From: Haploplasma axanthum | GTDB lineage: Bacteria > Bacillota_I > Bacilli_A > Acholeplasmatales > Acholeplasmataceae | Length of the DNA stretch: 64,000 nt | NCBI RefSeq assembly: GCF_900660745.1 | Contig: NZ_LR215048.1 | Span: 620,001 to 684,000, forward strand | Direction: 5' to 3' | Shown here: piece after piece, positions 1 to 8,376 of the stretch | How positions within the stretch are numbered: position 1 is the stretch's first letter | Layout: each line of letters opens with the position of its first letter | Notes under the pieces: generated by a model | What the model saw: the letters and a program-made list of their open reading frames with translations, nothing else | The model's database searches: none | Told to the model about the DNA's origin: nothing | Made by a program: the position numbers and the translations under genes

Positions 1-147
1 ATGGTTCATTACCATAAAAGCATTACAGGGTTATTAATTGATTTACCCTTAAGAGCATTTTTAATTATTCCTAATTCAATAATAATTGCTTTATTAGTTG
101 AGGCAGTATTGACACCAATTGAATTAAGAAAAAATGTTGAAGTCTAG
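1..147 (+). CDS. C-terminal end of a membrane protein, possibly an ECF transporter S component
   Basis: The frame is open from the first base to the TAG at 145-147 and encodes 48 residues; the ATG at position 1 may be internal. The fragment is hydrophobic and contains RAFLIIPNSIIIALLVEAVL, followed by a short polar tail TPIELRKNVEV. This resembles the last helix of ECF vitamin-transporter S components (FolT-like), where an arginine and a proline lie near the final membrane segment. The resemblance is weak because most of the gene is outside the window. A terminator starts at the stop codon, so this gene is the last of its operon. Confidence 0.4.
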   Translation: MVHYHKSITGLLIDLPLRAFLIIPNSIIIALLVEAVLTPIELRKNVEV

Positions 148-171
148 CGGATTATATCCGCTATTTTTTTT
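146..171 (+). terminator. Rho-independent terminator
   Basis: AGCGGAT (146-152) pairs with ATCCGCT (156-162) around a three-base loop, followed by eight T. It ends the partial upstream gene and separates it from trmFO. Confidence 0.8.
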
Positions 172-211
172 GATATGATATAATAATTATGATAAGAAAG
201 TGGTTGATTAT

Positions 212-1513
212 ATGACTGTAAAAATAATTGGAGCGGGATTGGCTGGTAGTGAAGCGGCTTATCAACTTGCTAAACGTGGAATAAAAGTAGATTTATATGA
301 AATGAGACCTAAAAAGATGACAGATGCGCATCAAACAAATATGTTTGCTGAACTTGTATGTTCTAATTCTTTAAGAGCGATTGATATAACAAATGCTGTT
401 GGTCTTTTGAAACATGAGATGCAAGAACTTGATTCATTAATAATTAAAGCGGCAAACTTTGCTAGTATTCCAGCTGGTGGTAGTTTAGCTGTAGATAGAG
501 AAAAGTTTTCTTTATTTGTTGAAAAAGAATTAACTAATAGTGAGTTTATTACAATTCATCGTGAAGAGGTTACCAAACTTGATGAAGATGTTTATACAAT
601 AATTGCTGCTGGACCTTTAGTAAGTAGTTCATTATTTATGGAAATTGAAAAACTAATTGGTAAGCAAGATCTTCATTTCTTTGATGCTATTGCCCCTGTT
701 ATAATGAAAGATTCAATTAACATGGATATTTGTTACCTTAAGAATCGATATGATAAAGGGGAAGCAGCATATATTAATTGTCCAATGACAAAAGAAGAAT
801 ATGAAAGTTTTTATTATGAATTAATTAACGCACAAAAGGTACAACCAAAAGATTTTGAAAATAATGTTTTTGAAGGATGTATGCCAGTTGAAGTAATGGC
901 AGAAAGAGGAATTCAGACATTAACCTTTGGACCATTAAAACCTGTTGGTTTAGAGAAACCTAATGGAGAACTACCATATGCTGTTGTTCAATTAAGAAGA
1001 GATGATGCTGCTAATAGTATGTATAATATTGTTGGTTTTCAAACAAGTCTATCATGGGGAGAACAAAAAAGAATCGTTAGAATGATTCCAGGTCTTGAAA
1101 ATGCTGAAATTGTTAGATACGGTGTTATTCATAGAAACACATATATTGAAAGTCCAAATATTTTAAATGATAGTTTTCAAGTAATTAATAGTAAGAAGAT
1201 TTTCTTTGCTGGTCAAATAAGTGGTGTTGAAGGTTATGTTGAAAGTGCAGCATCAGGATTAAACGCCGCTATTCAAATGGCTTCATTAGTAAATGAAAAT
1301 AAGTTAGTACCATTTCCTAATGAAACAATGATGGGTTCTCTTGCTAAATACGTTTCTACACCAAATAAATCATTTGTTCCTATGCATGCAAATTTTGGAA
1401 TAATTCCAGAGTTAAACTATAAACATAAGAAAAAAGAACGAAAAGAGATTTATGCTAGAAGAGCAAATGATGCACTTTTAAAATTTAAGGAAGAAAATCA
1501 TGAATTATTTTGA
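212..1513 (+). CDS. trmFO: TrmFO, folate-dependent tRNA (uracil-54-C5) methyltransferase
   Basis: TrmFO makes 5-methyluridine at position 54 of tRNA using methylene-tetrahydrofolate and FAD. The protein has 433 residues, close to the B. subtilis enzyme. It begins MTVKIIGAGLAGSEAAYQ, the Rossmann FAD-binding loop typical of the family. Further family signatures include the HQTNMFAELVCSNSLR stretch and a C-terminal GQISGVEGYVESAASG block. A GTG at 200 is in frame, but the ATG at 212 gives the usual family start and has the purine-rich AGAAAGTGG upstream, so 212 was chosen. The end overlaps xerC by 14 bases, indicating one transcript. This is the conserved Bacillota position next to xerC. Confidence 0.95.
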   Translation: MTVKIIGAGLAGSEAAYQLAKRGIKVDLYEMRPKKMTDAHQTNMFAELVCSNSLRAIDITNAVGLLKHEMQELDSLIIKAANFASIPAGGSLAVDREKFSLFVEKELTNSEFITIHREEVTKLDEDVYTIIAAGPLVSSSLFMEIEKLIGKQDLHFFDAIAPVIMKDSINMDICYLKNRYDKGEAAYINCPMTKEEYESFYYELINAQKVQPKDFENNVFEGCMPVEVMAERGIQTLTFGPLKPVGLEKPNGELPYAVVQLRRDDAANSMYNIVGFQTSLSWGEQKRIVRMIPGLENAEIVRYGVIHRNTYIESPNILNDSFQVINSKKIFFAGQISGVEGYVESAASGLNAAIQMASLVNENKLVPFPNETMMGSLAKYVSTPNKSFVPMHANFGIIPELNYKHKKKERKEIYARRANDALLKFKEENHELF

Positions 1514-2429
1514 GCTTTTTGATGATTATTTGATTACAATTAAAAACTATTCAGAAAATACTAGAGTTAACTATCATAAAGATTTAGAAGATTTTGATAA
1601 TTTTTTAAAAAATGAAGAATTAGCAGAAAATGTTTTAGATGCTAGAAGAGATAGACTTGCAAGACACTATTTATCGTATTTGGAAGAACAAGGTTTTTCT
1701 AAAAAATCAATAGCAAGAAAAATCTCATCATTAAGAACGTTTTATAACTATATGAAAAAAGAAAAATATCTTGATGTTAACATATTTGAAAATATTGAAA
1801 CACCGAAGATTCCTAAGCGATTACCAAAAGTTATTAGTGATAACGAAATTGATTATCTTTTTGAAGCAATTGATAAGAATACTGTCTTAGGCTTTAGAAA
1901 TTATTTGATTTTAGATATGTTATTTAGTTGTGGTCTTCGAGCTAGCGAACTTACAAATATGGAAATAAAAGATTTGCAAATCTCAAGAAAAGAAATTTTA
2001 ATTCATGGAAAAGGATCGAAAGATCGATATGTTCCTATACATGATAATCTAGTCTTTGATCTTAAGGAATACTTAACAAGTATAAGAACAAAGTTAATTT
2101 CTAAAACAGATAAAGAAACTCAAAAAGTATTTTTAAACTATCGTGGTGAAGAATTAACGCCACGAGGATTACAAAAAATTATTAAAAAGATTTTAAATGA
2201 CGCTAATGAAACATATAAAATAACACCTCATATGTTAAGACATAGTTTTGCAACAACGCTTTTGAATCATGGTGCTGACTTAAGAGTTGTTCAAGAGTTG
2301 TTAGGTCATGAACATTTAAAATCTACTCAAGTATATACAGAAGTTTCAAATAAAGTATTAAAAGAAAAGTATGAAAAATTACATCCAAGGATGATGAAAA
2401 ATGATAAAAATCGGGAAAACAATAATTGA
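1500..2429 (+). CDS. xerC: XerC/CodV-type tyrosine recombinase
   Basis: This is a tyrosine recombinase of the Xer type, which resolves chromosome dimers at dif sites together with XerD. The N-terminal SAM-like DNA-binding domain spans about residues 1-90. The catalytic domain carries the complete active site: R147 (SCGLRASEL), K171 (HGKGSKDR), H244 and R247 (HMLRHSF), H270 (LLGHEH) and nucleophile Y279. The length of 309 residues is normal. Its place between trmFO and the rpsB-tsf block matches codV/xerC in Bacillota, so it is a housekeeping recombinase and not a phage integrase. The gene overlaps the next one by 29 bases. Confidence 0.93.
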   Translation: MNYFELFDDYLITIKNYSENTRVNYHKDLEDFDNFLKNEELAENVLDARRDRLARHYLSYLEEQGFSKKSIARKISSLRTFYNYMKKEKYLDVNIFENIETPKIPKRLPKVISDNEIDYLFEAIDKNTVLGFRNYLILDMLFSCGLRASELTNMEIKDLQISRKEILIHGKGSKDRYVPIHDNLVFDLKEYLTSIRTKLISKTDKETQKVFLNYRGEELTPRGLQKIIKKILNDANETYKITPHMLRHSFATTLLNHGADLRVVQELLGHEHLKSTQVYTEVSNKVLKEKYEKLHPRMMKNDKNRENNN

Positions 2430-3357
2430 ACAAGGAATAAGTGAATTTAAAAACTTTAAAAAAAGAAATACTGTAAGAGCGGTAATTTTAGATAATGATA
2501 AAGTTTTTATGTTATATTCAAAAACTTTTAATGACTACACCTTTCCAGGTGGAGGTATAAAAGAAGGAGAAGATATCATTAATTCATTAAAAAGAGAATT
2601 ATTGGAAGAGATTGGTGCGAAAACTGTTAAAATAGTTGATAAGATTGGATATACTGAAGAGATTAGATATGGTATAAATGGTAGTGGGTCAATCTATGAA
2701 CAAAAATCTTACTATTTTTTATGTGAAATATCAGATATTGGTATACCGGTTTTTGTTGGAAGAGAAAAAGAGCAAGGATTAATTACTAAATGGGTTATAA
2801 TCGATGAGGCAATTAATCATAATGAAAAGATTAATCTTACAAGAAAAGAACAAGGTTTAAAAACTGTTTTAGAGCGTGAAAATCAGGTTTTAAAATATTT
2901 GAAGGAGAATTTAATAATGAGAAAATTTGAAAAAATTAGTAAATATCAAAATGAAGAGTTTAATTTACCGGAAAGAGCAAGTAAAGATAGTGCGGGTTAT
3001 GATTTAGCATCAATAGTTGATGAAGTAATCAAACCAGGAGAAATAAAACTAGTTCCAACAGGCCTAAGAGCTAAGATGCCAAAGAATGAAGTTTTATTTG
3101 TATTTCCAAGATCGTCATTAGCATTCAAAAAAGGTTTAATGATGAGTAATGGAGTTGGAGTAATTGATGCTGATTATTATTATGCTGAAAACGAAGGGCA
3201 TATAAGTATTCCTTTGTATAATTTCACAAGTGCAGAAGTAATTATAAAAAAAGGTGAAAGATTAGCACAAGGAGTATTTACAAATTATTTTAAAACAGTT
3301 GATGATGAAGCAGAAGATCGTATTCGTTTAGGTGGGTTTGGAAGTAGTGGCTTATAA
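2401..3357 (+). CDS. NUDIX hydrolase fused to dUTPase
   Basis: One reading frame of 318 residues holds two nucleotide-sanitising domains. Residues about 20-165 form a NUDIX hydrolase with the full box GGGIKEGEDIINSLKRELLE followed by EIGA. Residues 173-318 form a trimeric-type dUTPase (dUTP to dUMP and pyrophosphate) with motif I AGYDLAS, motif II PRSS, motif III GVIDADYY, motif IV GERLAQGVF and C-terminal motif V RLGGFGSSG. The dUTPase half has its own Met at codon 173 (2917) with GAAGGAG nine bases upstream. The gene may therefore yield a fused protein, a free 146-residue dUTPase, or both. It overlaps xerC by 29 bases and is translated from the same message. The NUDIX substrate cannot be told. 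Confidence 0.88.
   Translation: MIKIGKTIIEQGISEFKNFKKRNTVRAVILDNDKVFMLYSKTFNDYTFPGGGIKEGEDIINSLKRELLEEIGAKTVKIVDKIGYTEEIRYGINGSGSIYEQKSYYFLCEISDIGIPVFVGREKEQGLITKWVIIDEAINHNEKINLTRKEQGLKTVLERENQVLKYLKENLIMRKFEKISKYQNEEFNLPERASKDSAGYDLASIVDEVIKPGEIKLVPTGLRAKMPKNEVLFVFPRSSLAFKKGLMMSNGVGVIDADYYYAENEGHISIPLYNFTSAEVIIKKGERLAQGVFTNYFKTVDDEAEDRIRLGGFGSSGL
2901..2919 (+). promoter_or_regulatory. Internal ribosome-binding site and start codon for the dUTPase domain
   Basis: GAAGGAG at 2901-2907 lies nine bases before an in-frame ATG at 2917. This is exactly where the dUTPase domain begins (MRKFEKISKY) within the NUDIX-dUTPase frame. Spacing and strength match the other start sites in this window. Whether it is used cannot be seen from sequence. 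Confidence 0.55.
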
Positions 3358-3371
3358 AAGTGCTTTTAGAC

Positions 3372-3400
3372 TTGCAAAAACAGTAATAATATGATATATT
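3372..3400 (+). promoter_or_regulatory. Promoter for rpsB-tsf
   Basis: TTGCAA (3372-3377), 17-base spacer, TATATT (3395-3400): a good sigma-A-type promoter in the 150-base gap before rpsB. It would give a leader of about 100 bases. Confidence 0.65.
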
Positions 3401-3436
3401 TATAAAGGCTAATAAAATACACATGAATAGGTTTAT

Positions 3437-3464
3437 TTGAATCAAGTGCCTACGGGTGGTTCAA
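3437..3464 (+). promoter_or_regulatory. Stem-loop in the rpsB leader, possible autoregulatory site
   Basis: TTGAATCA (3437-3444) pairs with TGGTTCAA (3457-3464), eight pairs including one T-G, around a 12-base loop containing CC-TAC-GG. It lies between the promoter and the rpsB ribosome-binding site (GCGGAGGT, 3493-3500) and is not followed by a T run, so it is not a terminator. Control of rpsB by S2 binding to its leader is known in other bacteria; that this hairpin does so here is a guess. Confidence 0.4.
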
Positions 3465-3508
3465 AAATAATATTCAGAGGAAAAAAACGAAAGCGGAGGT
3501 ATTATTTT

Positions 3509-4576
3509 ATGGCAGTAGTAACAATGAAACAATTGTTGGAATCAGGTGTTCATTTTGGACATGCAACAAGAAGATGGGATCCAAGAATGGCTCCATACAT
3601 TTTCACTTCAAGAAATGGAATCCATATTATTGATTTGAAATTGACAGCACAAAAAATTGAAGAAGCATATGCAGCATTATTAGCAATCGTGCAAGATGGC
3701 GGATCAGTTTTATTTGTTGGAACAAAGAAACAAGCACAAATGGCTGTTAAAGAAGAAGCAGCAAGAACAGGTCAATTCTATGTTGATCAACGTTGGTTAG
3801 GTGGAACATTAACTAACTTTAAAACAATTCGTAAAAGAATTAAAAGATTACACGATTTATATAAAATGGAAGAAGAAGGAACTTTTGAAAAATTACCTAA
3901 AAAAGAAGTTTTAAAATTAGTTCACGAAAGAACTAAATTAGAAAAATTCTTAGGTGGTATTAAGAATATGAAGAAACTTCCAGAAGCTTTATATATCGTT
4001 GATCCTAAAAAAGAAAGAAATGCAATTTTAGAAGCAAGAAAATTAAACATTCCAGTATTTGGAATTGTTGATACAAACTGTAATCCTGATGATGTTGATT
4101 ACATTATTCCAGCAAATGATGATGCAATTAGAGCAGTAAACTTAATTACTCACGTAATGGCTAATGCAGTTATTGAAGCACAAGGTGGATATGTAGAAAA
4201 AGTTGAAGACGAAGAAGTTGTTCAACAAGATGATTCAAGAGAACAAAAAGGTTCAAGACCAGCAAGAACTGAAAGACCATACAAAAAAGATGGAAATAGA
4301 GAACCAAGAAAAGAAGTAAGAACAGAAGTTAAAAAAGAATTTAAACCAGTTAAAAAGGTTGAAGAAAAAGTAGTTGAAGAAGTTAAGGTAGCTCCAGTTA
4401 AAGAAGTAAAAGCAGAAGTTAAAAAAGAAGTTAAACCAGTTAAAGTTGCTAAAAAAGCAGATGTTGATTATGCAGCAATGACTGTAGCTGATTTAAAATC
4501 ATTAGCTAAAGAACGTGGATTATCAGGTTATTCAGCACTTAAAAAAGCAGAATTAATTGATTTACTAAGCAAATAA
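3509..4576 (+). CDS. rpsB: 30S ribosomal protein S2 with a long C-terminal extension
   Basis: Residues 1 to about 225 are a standard S2, starting [20 protein letters not shown] and including the [13 protein letters not shown] block and the [14 protein letters not shown] block. The ATG at 3509 was chosen because GCGGAGGT lies eight bases upstream; the frame stays open upstream but lacks homology there. The protein is 355 residues, about 100 longer than usual. The extra part is a charged Lys/Glu/Val-rich linker (about 226-317) followed by a small C-terminal domain (318-355) containing [19 protein letters not shown] and KKAELIDLL. That pattern matches SAP / Rho-N nucleic-acid-binding modules. 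It is co-transcribed with tsf through a partial terminator. Confidence 0.95.
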   Translation: MAVVTMKQLLESGVHFGHATRRWDPRMAPYIFTSRNGIHIIDLKLTAQKIEEAYAALLAIVQDGGSVLFVGTKKQAQMAVKEEAARTGQFYVDQRWLGGTLTNFKTIRKRIKRLHDLYKMEEEGTFEKLPKKEVLKLVHERTKLEKFLGGIKNMKKLPEALYIVDPKKERNAILEARKLNIPVFGIVDTNCNPDDVDYIIPANDDAIRAVNLITHVMANAVIEAQGGYVEKVEDEEVVQQDDSREQKGSRPARTERPYKKDGNREPRKEVRTEVKKEFKPVKKVEEKVVEEVKVAPVKEVKAEVKKEVKPVKVAKKADVDYAAMTVADLKSLAKERGLSGYSALKKAELIDLLSK

Positions 4577-4615
4577 AAACGTAACTTAAATTACTTGATA
4601 GATATATAAAGAATG

Positions 4616-4644
4616 ATAAAAGGGACGTGTTCCCTTTTATTTTA
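4616..4644 (+). terminator. Terminator or attenuator between rpsB and tsf
   Basis: ATAAAAGGGA (4616-4625) pairs with TCCCTTTTAT (4631-4640) around CGTGT, followed by four T. It lies in the 90-base gap between rpsB and tsf, and no clear new promoter follows. It probably lowers tsf expression relative to rpsB by partial termination. Confidence 0.7.
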
Positions 4645-4666
4645 AAAAAAAACGGAGGAAAAGAAC

Positions 4667-5548
4667 ATGGGACAAATAAGTGCACAATTAGTTAAAGAAC
4701 TAAGAGAAAAAACTGGCGCTGGTATGATGGATTGTAAAAAAGCATTAATGGAAACAAATGGCGATATTCAATCTGCGATTGATTATTTAAGAGAACGCGG
4801 TATAGCTCAAGCAGCTAAAAAATCTGGACGTGTTGCAGCAGAAGGATTATGTGAAGTTGTTGTTGATGGAAATAATGCAGTAATCTTTGAATTAAATTCA
4901 GAAACAGATTTCGTTGCTAAAAATAAAGATTTTCTAGAATTACTTGATAAAGTTGGAAAAGCATTAATTAATTCAAACGTAACAAATACAGAAGAAGCAT
5001 TAGCTTTAACTGTTAATGGTGAAACTGTTGAAACTTTCTTAATAAATGCAACAGCAAAAATTGGTGAAAAAATTACTTTAAGAAGAGTAACAAAAGTAAC
5101 TAAAGATGCTAGCCAAGGATTTGGAGCTTACTCACATATGGGTGGTAGAATTGTATCACTTGTTTTATTAGCAAAAGATAATGAAGTAGTTGGAAAAGAT
5201 ATCGCAATGCATATTGCTGCAAATAATCCAAGATACTTAAATAGTGCAAGTGTTGATGCTGCTACATTAGAACATGAAAAACAAGTTTTAACAAACCAAG
5301 CATTACAAGAAGGAAAACCTGCTAATATTGTTGAAAAAATGATTGTTGGTAGATTGAATAAATATTTAAAAGAAATCTGTTTAGTTGATCAACCATTTGT
5401 TAAGGATCCAGATTTAACTGTTGCCCAATATTTAAAAAATAACGGTAACGATGTAATTTCATTTGTGAGATTAGAAGTTGGAGAAGGAATCGAAAAAGTT
5501 GAAGAAGATTTTGCCGCAGAAGTTGCTGCAGTAACAAAAGGTAACTAA
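4667..5548 (+). CDS. tsf: Translation elongation factor Ts
   Basis: EF-Ts exchanges GDP for GTP on EF-Tu. The 293-residue protein has the N-terminal UBA-like domain with the signature [16 protein letters not shown] and the core motif [10 protein letters not shown] that contacts EF-Tu. The length is normal for Bacillota. The start ATG has ACGGAGGA upstream. The stop codon TAA runs into the AAGGAGG that serves pyrH, so tsf and pyrH are translationally close (10-base gap). Confidence 0.97.
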   Translation: MGQISAQLVKELREKTGAGMMDCKKALMETNGDIQSAIDYLRERGIAQAAKKSGRVAAEGLCEVVVDGNNAVIFELNSETDFVAKNKDFLELLDKVGKALINSNVTNTEEALALTVNGETVETFLINATAKIGEKITLRRVTKVTKDASQGFGAYSHMGGRIVSLVLLAKDNEVVGKDIAMHIAANNPRYLNSASVDAATLEHEKQVLTNQALQEGKPANIVEKMIVGRLNKYLKEICLVDQPFVKDPDLTVAQYLKNNGNDVISFVRLEVGEGIEKVEEDFAAEVAAVTKGN

Positions 5549-5558
5549 GGAGGCCAGT

Positions 5559-6272
5559 ATGTACCAACGTGTAATATTGAAATTAAGTGGAGAAGCGATG
5601 AAGGGTGATACTAGTTATGGTATTGATCCTAAAACTGTTAAGAGTATTGCTTTAGAGATAAAAGAAATTTATGCACTAGGGGTACAAATCGGCGTTGTAA
5701 TTGGTGCTGGGAACTTATGGCGTGGTGTTACTGGTGAAGAACTAGGTATGGACCGCGCACAAGCAGACTACATGGGAATGCTTGGAACAATCATGAATGG
5801 ATTGGCATTACAAGATGCACTTGAAGGTATTGATGTACCTTGTCGTGTGTTAAGTGCGATACCAATTCCTGAAGTTGCAGAACCTTACATTAGAAGAAGA
5901 GCAATAAGACATTTAGAAAAAGGTAGAGTAACAGTATTTGTTGGAGGAACGGGTTCACCATATTTCTCAACTGATACAGCTGCTGGATTGCGTGCGGCAG
6001 AAATTGATGCTGAAGTAATTTTAATGGCTAAAAATAATGTAATGGGTGTATATGATAAAGATCCGAAAAAACATAAAGATGCTAAACTATACAATGAATT
6101 AACACTACAAGAAGTTTTAGAAAAGAAACTTATGGTAATGGATTCAACTGCTGCATCAATTTGTAAAGATAATAAAATTAATATTATTGTTTTTGATATG
6201 AATCAAAAAGGTAATATTAAGAAAGCAGTAACAGGTCAAAAGCTAGGCACACTAGTTAAATGGGAGGAATAA
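5559..6272 (+). CDS. pyrH: UMP kinase
   Basis: PyrH phosphorylates UMP to UDP. The protein has 237 residues in the amino-acid-kinase fold. It begins with the ATP-site lysine motif [13 protein letters not shown], followed by the glycine-rich [12 protein letters not shown] and the UMP-binding [14 protein letters not shown]. The order tsf-pyrH-frr is the usual Bacillota arrangement. AAGGAGG lies seven bases upstream of the ATG. Confidence 0.97.
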   Translation: MYQRVILKLSGEAMKGDTSYGIDPKTVKSIALEIKEIYALGVQIGVVIGAGNLWRGVTGEELGMDRAQADYMGMLGTIMNGLALQDALEGIDVPCRVLSAIPIPEVAEPYIRRRAIRHLEKGRVTVFVGGTGSPYFSTDTAAGLRAAEIDAEVILMAKNNVMGVYDKDPKKHKDAKLYNELTLQEVLEKKLMVMDSTAASICKDNKINIIVFDMNQKGNIKKAVTGQKLGTLVKWEE

Positions 6273-6276
6273 TAAT

Positions 6277-6834
6277 ATGTTAGATGAACAAGTAGATTTA
6301 GTTTTACTGACAACTGAAGAAAATATGCAAAAATCAGTTGAAAGTTTAGAAAGAGAACTAGCAAGTGTTAGAACAGGAAGAGCAAATCCTGCTTTACTTG
6401 ATTCTATATCTATAGATTATTATGGAGCATTAACTCCATTAAAACAAATTGCTTCAATTGGTGTGGTAGAAGGTACACAACTTTTAATTAAACCATTTGA
6501 TAAGTCAACGATTAAACAAATCGAACATGCTATAAATGCATCTGATATAGGAATTGCTCCTCAAAGTGATGCTACAGGTATTAGACTTGTTTTACCTTCA
6601 TTGACAGGTGAAAGAAGAAAAGAAATTAGCAAAAAAGTTGAAAAAATTGGTGAAGATATGAAAGTCGCAATCAGAAATATTAGACGTACTGCTAATGACG
6701 AAATAAAAAAACTTGATATGCCTGAAGATGCTGAAAAATCAGCGTTAGATGAAGTTCAAAAATTAACTGATAAGTATGTTAAAGTTTTAGAGGAAGTAAC
6801 AGCCGCTAAAATTAAAGAAGTACAAACAATATAA
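6277..6834 (+). CDS. frr: Ribosome recycling factor
   Basis: RRF splits post-termination ribosomes together with EF-G. The 185-residue protein contains the family motifs ASVRTGRANPALLD and LPSLTGERRKE, and the C-terminal triple-helix part with AIRNIRRTANDEIKKL. The start was placed at 6277 after GGGAGGAAT, four bases after the pyrH stop. It is the last gene of the rpsB-tsf-pyrH-frr run and is followed by a strong terminator. In many Bacillota uppS and cdsA follow directly; here uppS is missing and an SPFH-domain gene intervenes. Confidence 0.96.
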   Translation: MLDEQVDLVLLTTEENMQKSVESLERELASVRTGRANPALLDSISIDYYGALTPLKQIASIGVVEGTQLLIKPFDKSTIKQIEHAINASDIGIAPQSDATGIRLVLPSLTGERRKEISKKVEKIGEDMKVAIRNIRRTANDEIKKLDMPEDAEKSALDEVQKLTDKYVKVLEEVTAAKIKEVQTI

Positions 6835-6840
6835 TAAATG

Positions 6841-6870
6841 AAAGACCTTAAATTATTAAGGTCTTTTTTT
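6841..6870 (+). terminator. Rho-independent terminator after frr
   Basis: AAAGACCTTAA (6841-6851) pairs perfectly with TTAAGGTCTTT (6856-6866) around a four-base loop, followed by a T run. Confidence 0.9.
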
Positions 6871-6917
6871 AAAAATAGTGTATAATGTTTTTATAATAAT
6901 TTGAGAGGATGAGTTGA

Positions 6918-7934
6918 ATGGTAATTTTAATAGCTAGTATCGTAGTTTTTATAGCATCACTTGTAGCACTAACAATACTAATACGTATTAGATGGAATGA
7001 TAATAAGAAATCTTCAGGTTGGGGTAAAAAAGGTTTTTATTTGTTGCCTTTATCGTTATTATCATTTTTAATACTAATTTTTGGAATGTTTTCTAAAGTT
7101 AATGCAAATGAGGTAGGAATAATTTACCACGATAAGTATGGTATTTTGGATGAAGTTAAATATGAAGGATTTCAAAGAAAATCAATATTTGAACATATAA
7201 CAACAATAAGTACAACTAATAAAACGAAATTTCTTGAAGTATATGCACAAACTAAAGATAGTATAAATGCACAATTCGAAATAACAATAACTTATAAAGT
7301 TGAATCTAAAAATGCGGGAAAATTTTATAAAGCTGTTGGTGATAAAAAAATAAGTGATGAACAATTGAATACTTTAATAAAAGAAAGTCTTCAAAGCATA
7401 AGTACTGCATATGATATATTTCAAATAATGGGTGGGGAACTTGATGAAGTAAGAAGTAAAGTTGCTGACTCACTAGAAATTAAATTAAATGAAAGATATC
7501 ATATAACTTTAGTTTCTTTATCAATTGATGATGTTGATGCAGGAGCTAGAGTGGAATCAATAATTCAAGAAAAAGCAGAAGCTATTCAAAAAATTGAAAT
7601 TGCTGAACGTGATCAACAAAGAGCAACAATTGAAGCACAAACAGAACTTTTACGTGCGAAAAATAAAGCGGAAGTTGATATTGCAATTGCTAAAGGTAAA
7701 GCAGAAGCAGATGAGTTATTAAATGCGGTTGCTGTTAACGCAATTTTAAAAATGTATAATAGTCAATTTGAAACGGAAGCGTTAAAAGCTGATTTTGAAG
7801 ATAATAATAAAGGTGGATATTTGAAAATTCAAGAAGTTGGTGAAATTGTTGTTAAACAATTATACTATGATGTTTGGGATGGTAAATTACCAACTGTAGT
7901 AACTGATGGATCAGGAATTATTATTCAACCATAA
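6918..7934 (+). CDS. Prohibitin-like SPFH (band 7) membrane protein
   Basis: The 338-residue protein has two N-terminal membrane segments (about 1-25 and 40-60), an SPFH domain starting at VNANEVGIIY, and a helical Glu/Ala/Lys-rich region (about 225-285). It ends with KQLYYDVWDGKLPTVV, which resembles the WDGKLP signature of prohibitin-type members. Such proteins form large membrane rings and often act with membrane proteases. The first membrane segment is extra compared with ordinary bacterial prohibitins. The gene stands alone between two terminators. Its direct substrate or partner is unknown. Confidence 0.85.
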   Translation: MVILIASIVVFIASLVALTILIRIRWNDNKKSSGWGKKGFYLLPLSLLSFLILIFGMFSKVNANEVGIIYHDKYGILDEVKYEGFQRKSIFEHITTISTTNKTKFLEVYAQTKDSINAQFEITITYKVESKNAGKFYKAVGDKKISDEQLNTLIKESLQSISTAYDIFQIMGGELDEVRSKVADSLEIKLNERYHITLVSLSIDDVDAGARVESIIQEKAEAIQKIEIAERDQQRATIEAQTELLRAKNKAEVDIAIAKGKAEADELLNAVAVNAILKMYNSQFETEALKADFEDNNKGGYLKIQEVGEIVVKQLYYDVWDGKLPTVVTDGSGIIIQP

Positions 7935-7937
7935 AAA

Positions 7938-7976
7938 AAAGAGAATTTGTAAGATAACTTACATTTTCTCTTTTTA
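7938..7976. terminator. Bidirectional terminator between convergent genes
   Basis: AGAGAATTTGTAAG (7940-7953) pairs with CTTACATTTTCTCT (7958-7971), with A-rich and T-rich flanks on opposite sides. It can serve the SPFH gene on the plus strand and the small gene ending at 7981 on the minus strand. Confidence 0.85.
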
Positions 7977-7980
7977 AATA

Positions 7981-8229
7981 TTAGTCTACAAGAACAGTTG
8001 GTCTGCCACTTAAAATAATTGTCACAAGGTCAATTATCCAAAGTAGAGGTACACCAAGGAAAATCCATAGAAGTCCAACAATAGTTAATGTACCATTGTT
8101 TTTTGAAATACCCTTCACTAAACGATAAATTCCCCAAATGAAATCTAAACCTGGTAATGCTAAGATTGCTTTCACAAGTACTGGAAGATCATCCATAAAA
8201 GCAACAAATCCATTTTTACCTTTTGCCAT
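7981..8229 (-). CDS. Small conserved-looking membrane protein, function unknown
   Basis: The gene encodes 82 residues on the minus strand with a good ribosome-binding site (AAAGGAG nine bases before the ATG). The sequence has a short basic N terminus, one hydrophobic stretch near VLVKAILALPGLDFIWGIY and a stronger one, LTIVGLLWIFLGVPLLWIID, ending ILSGRPTVLVD. Two membrane segments are likely. I do not recognise a named family. It is monocistronic, sharing a terminator with the convergent SPFH gene. Confidence 0.75.
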   Translation of the reverse strand: MAKGKNGFVAFMDDLPVLVKAILALPGLDFIWGIYRLVKGISKNNGTLTIVGLLWIFLGVPLLWIIDLVTIILSGRPTVLVD

Positions 8230-8376
8230 AATTTTTCTCCTTTATTCTTAAATTATATAGATACATTATACAATAGGTGAAATAAAAAAGGTATTTATAC
8301 GCATATAAAGAAAAAAACTTTAAAAAAAATAATAAAAAGGTTATAATATCAATAATAAAGTTATGAGGAGGAAAAT

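Noticed and set aside
1500-2429. Tyrosine recombinase as a phage or genomic-island integrase
   Set aside because: It sits in the conserved trmFO-xerC-rpsB block with overlapping genes, and no att-like repeats or phage genes are nearby.
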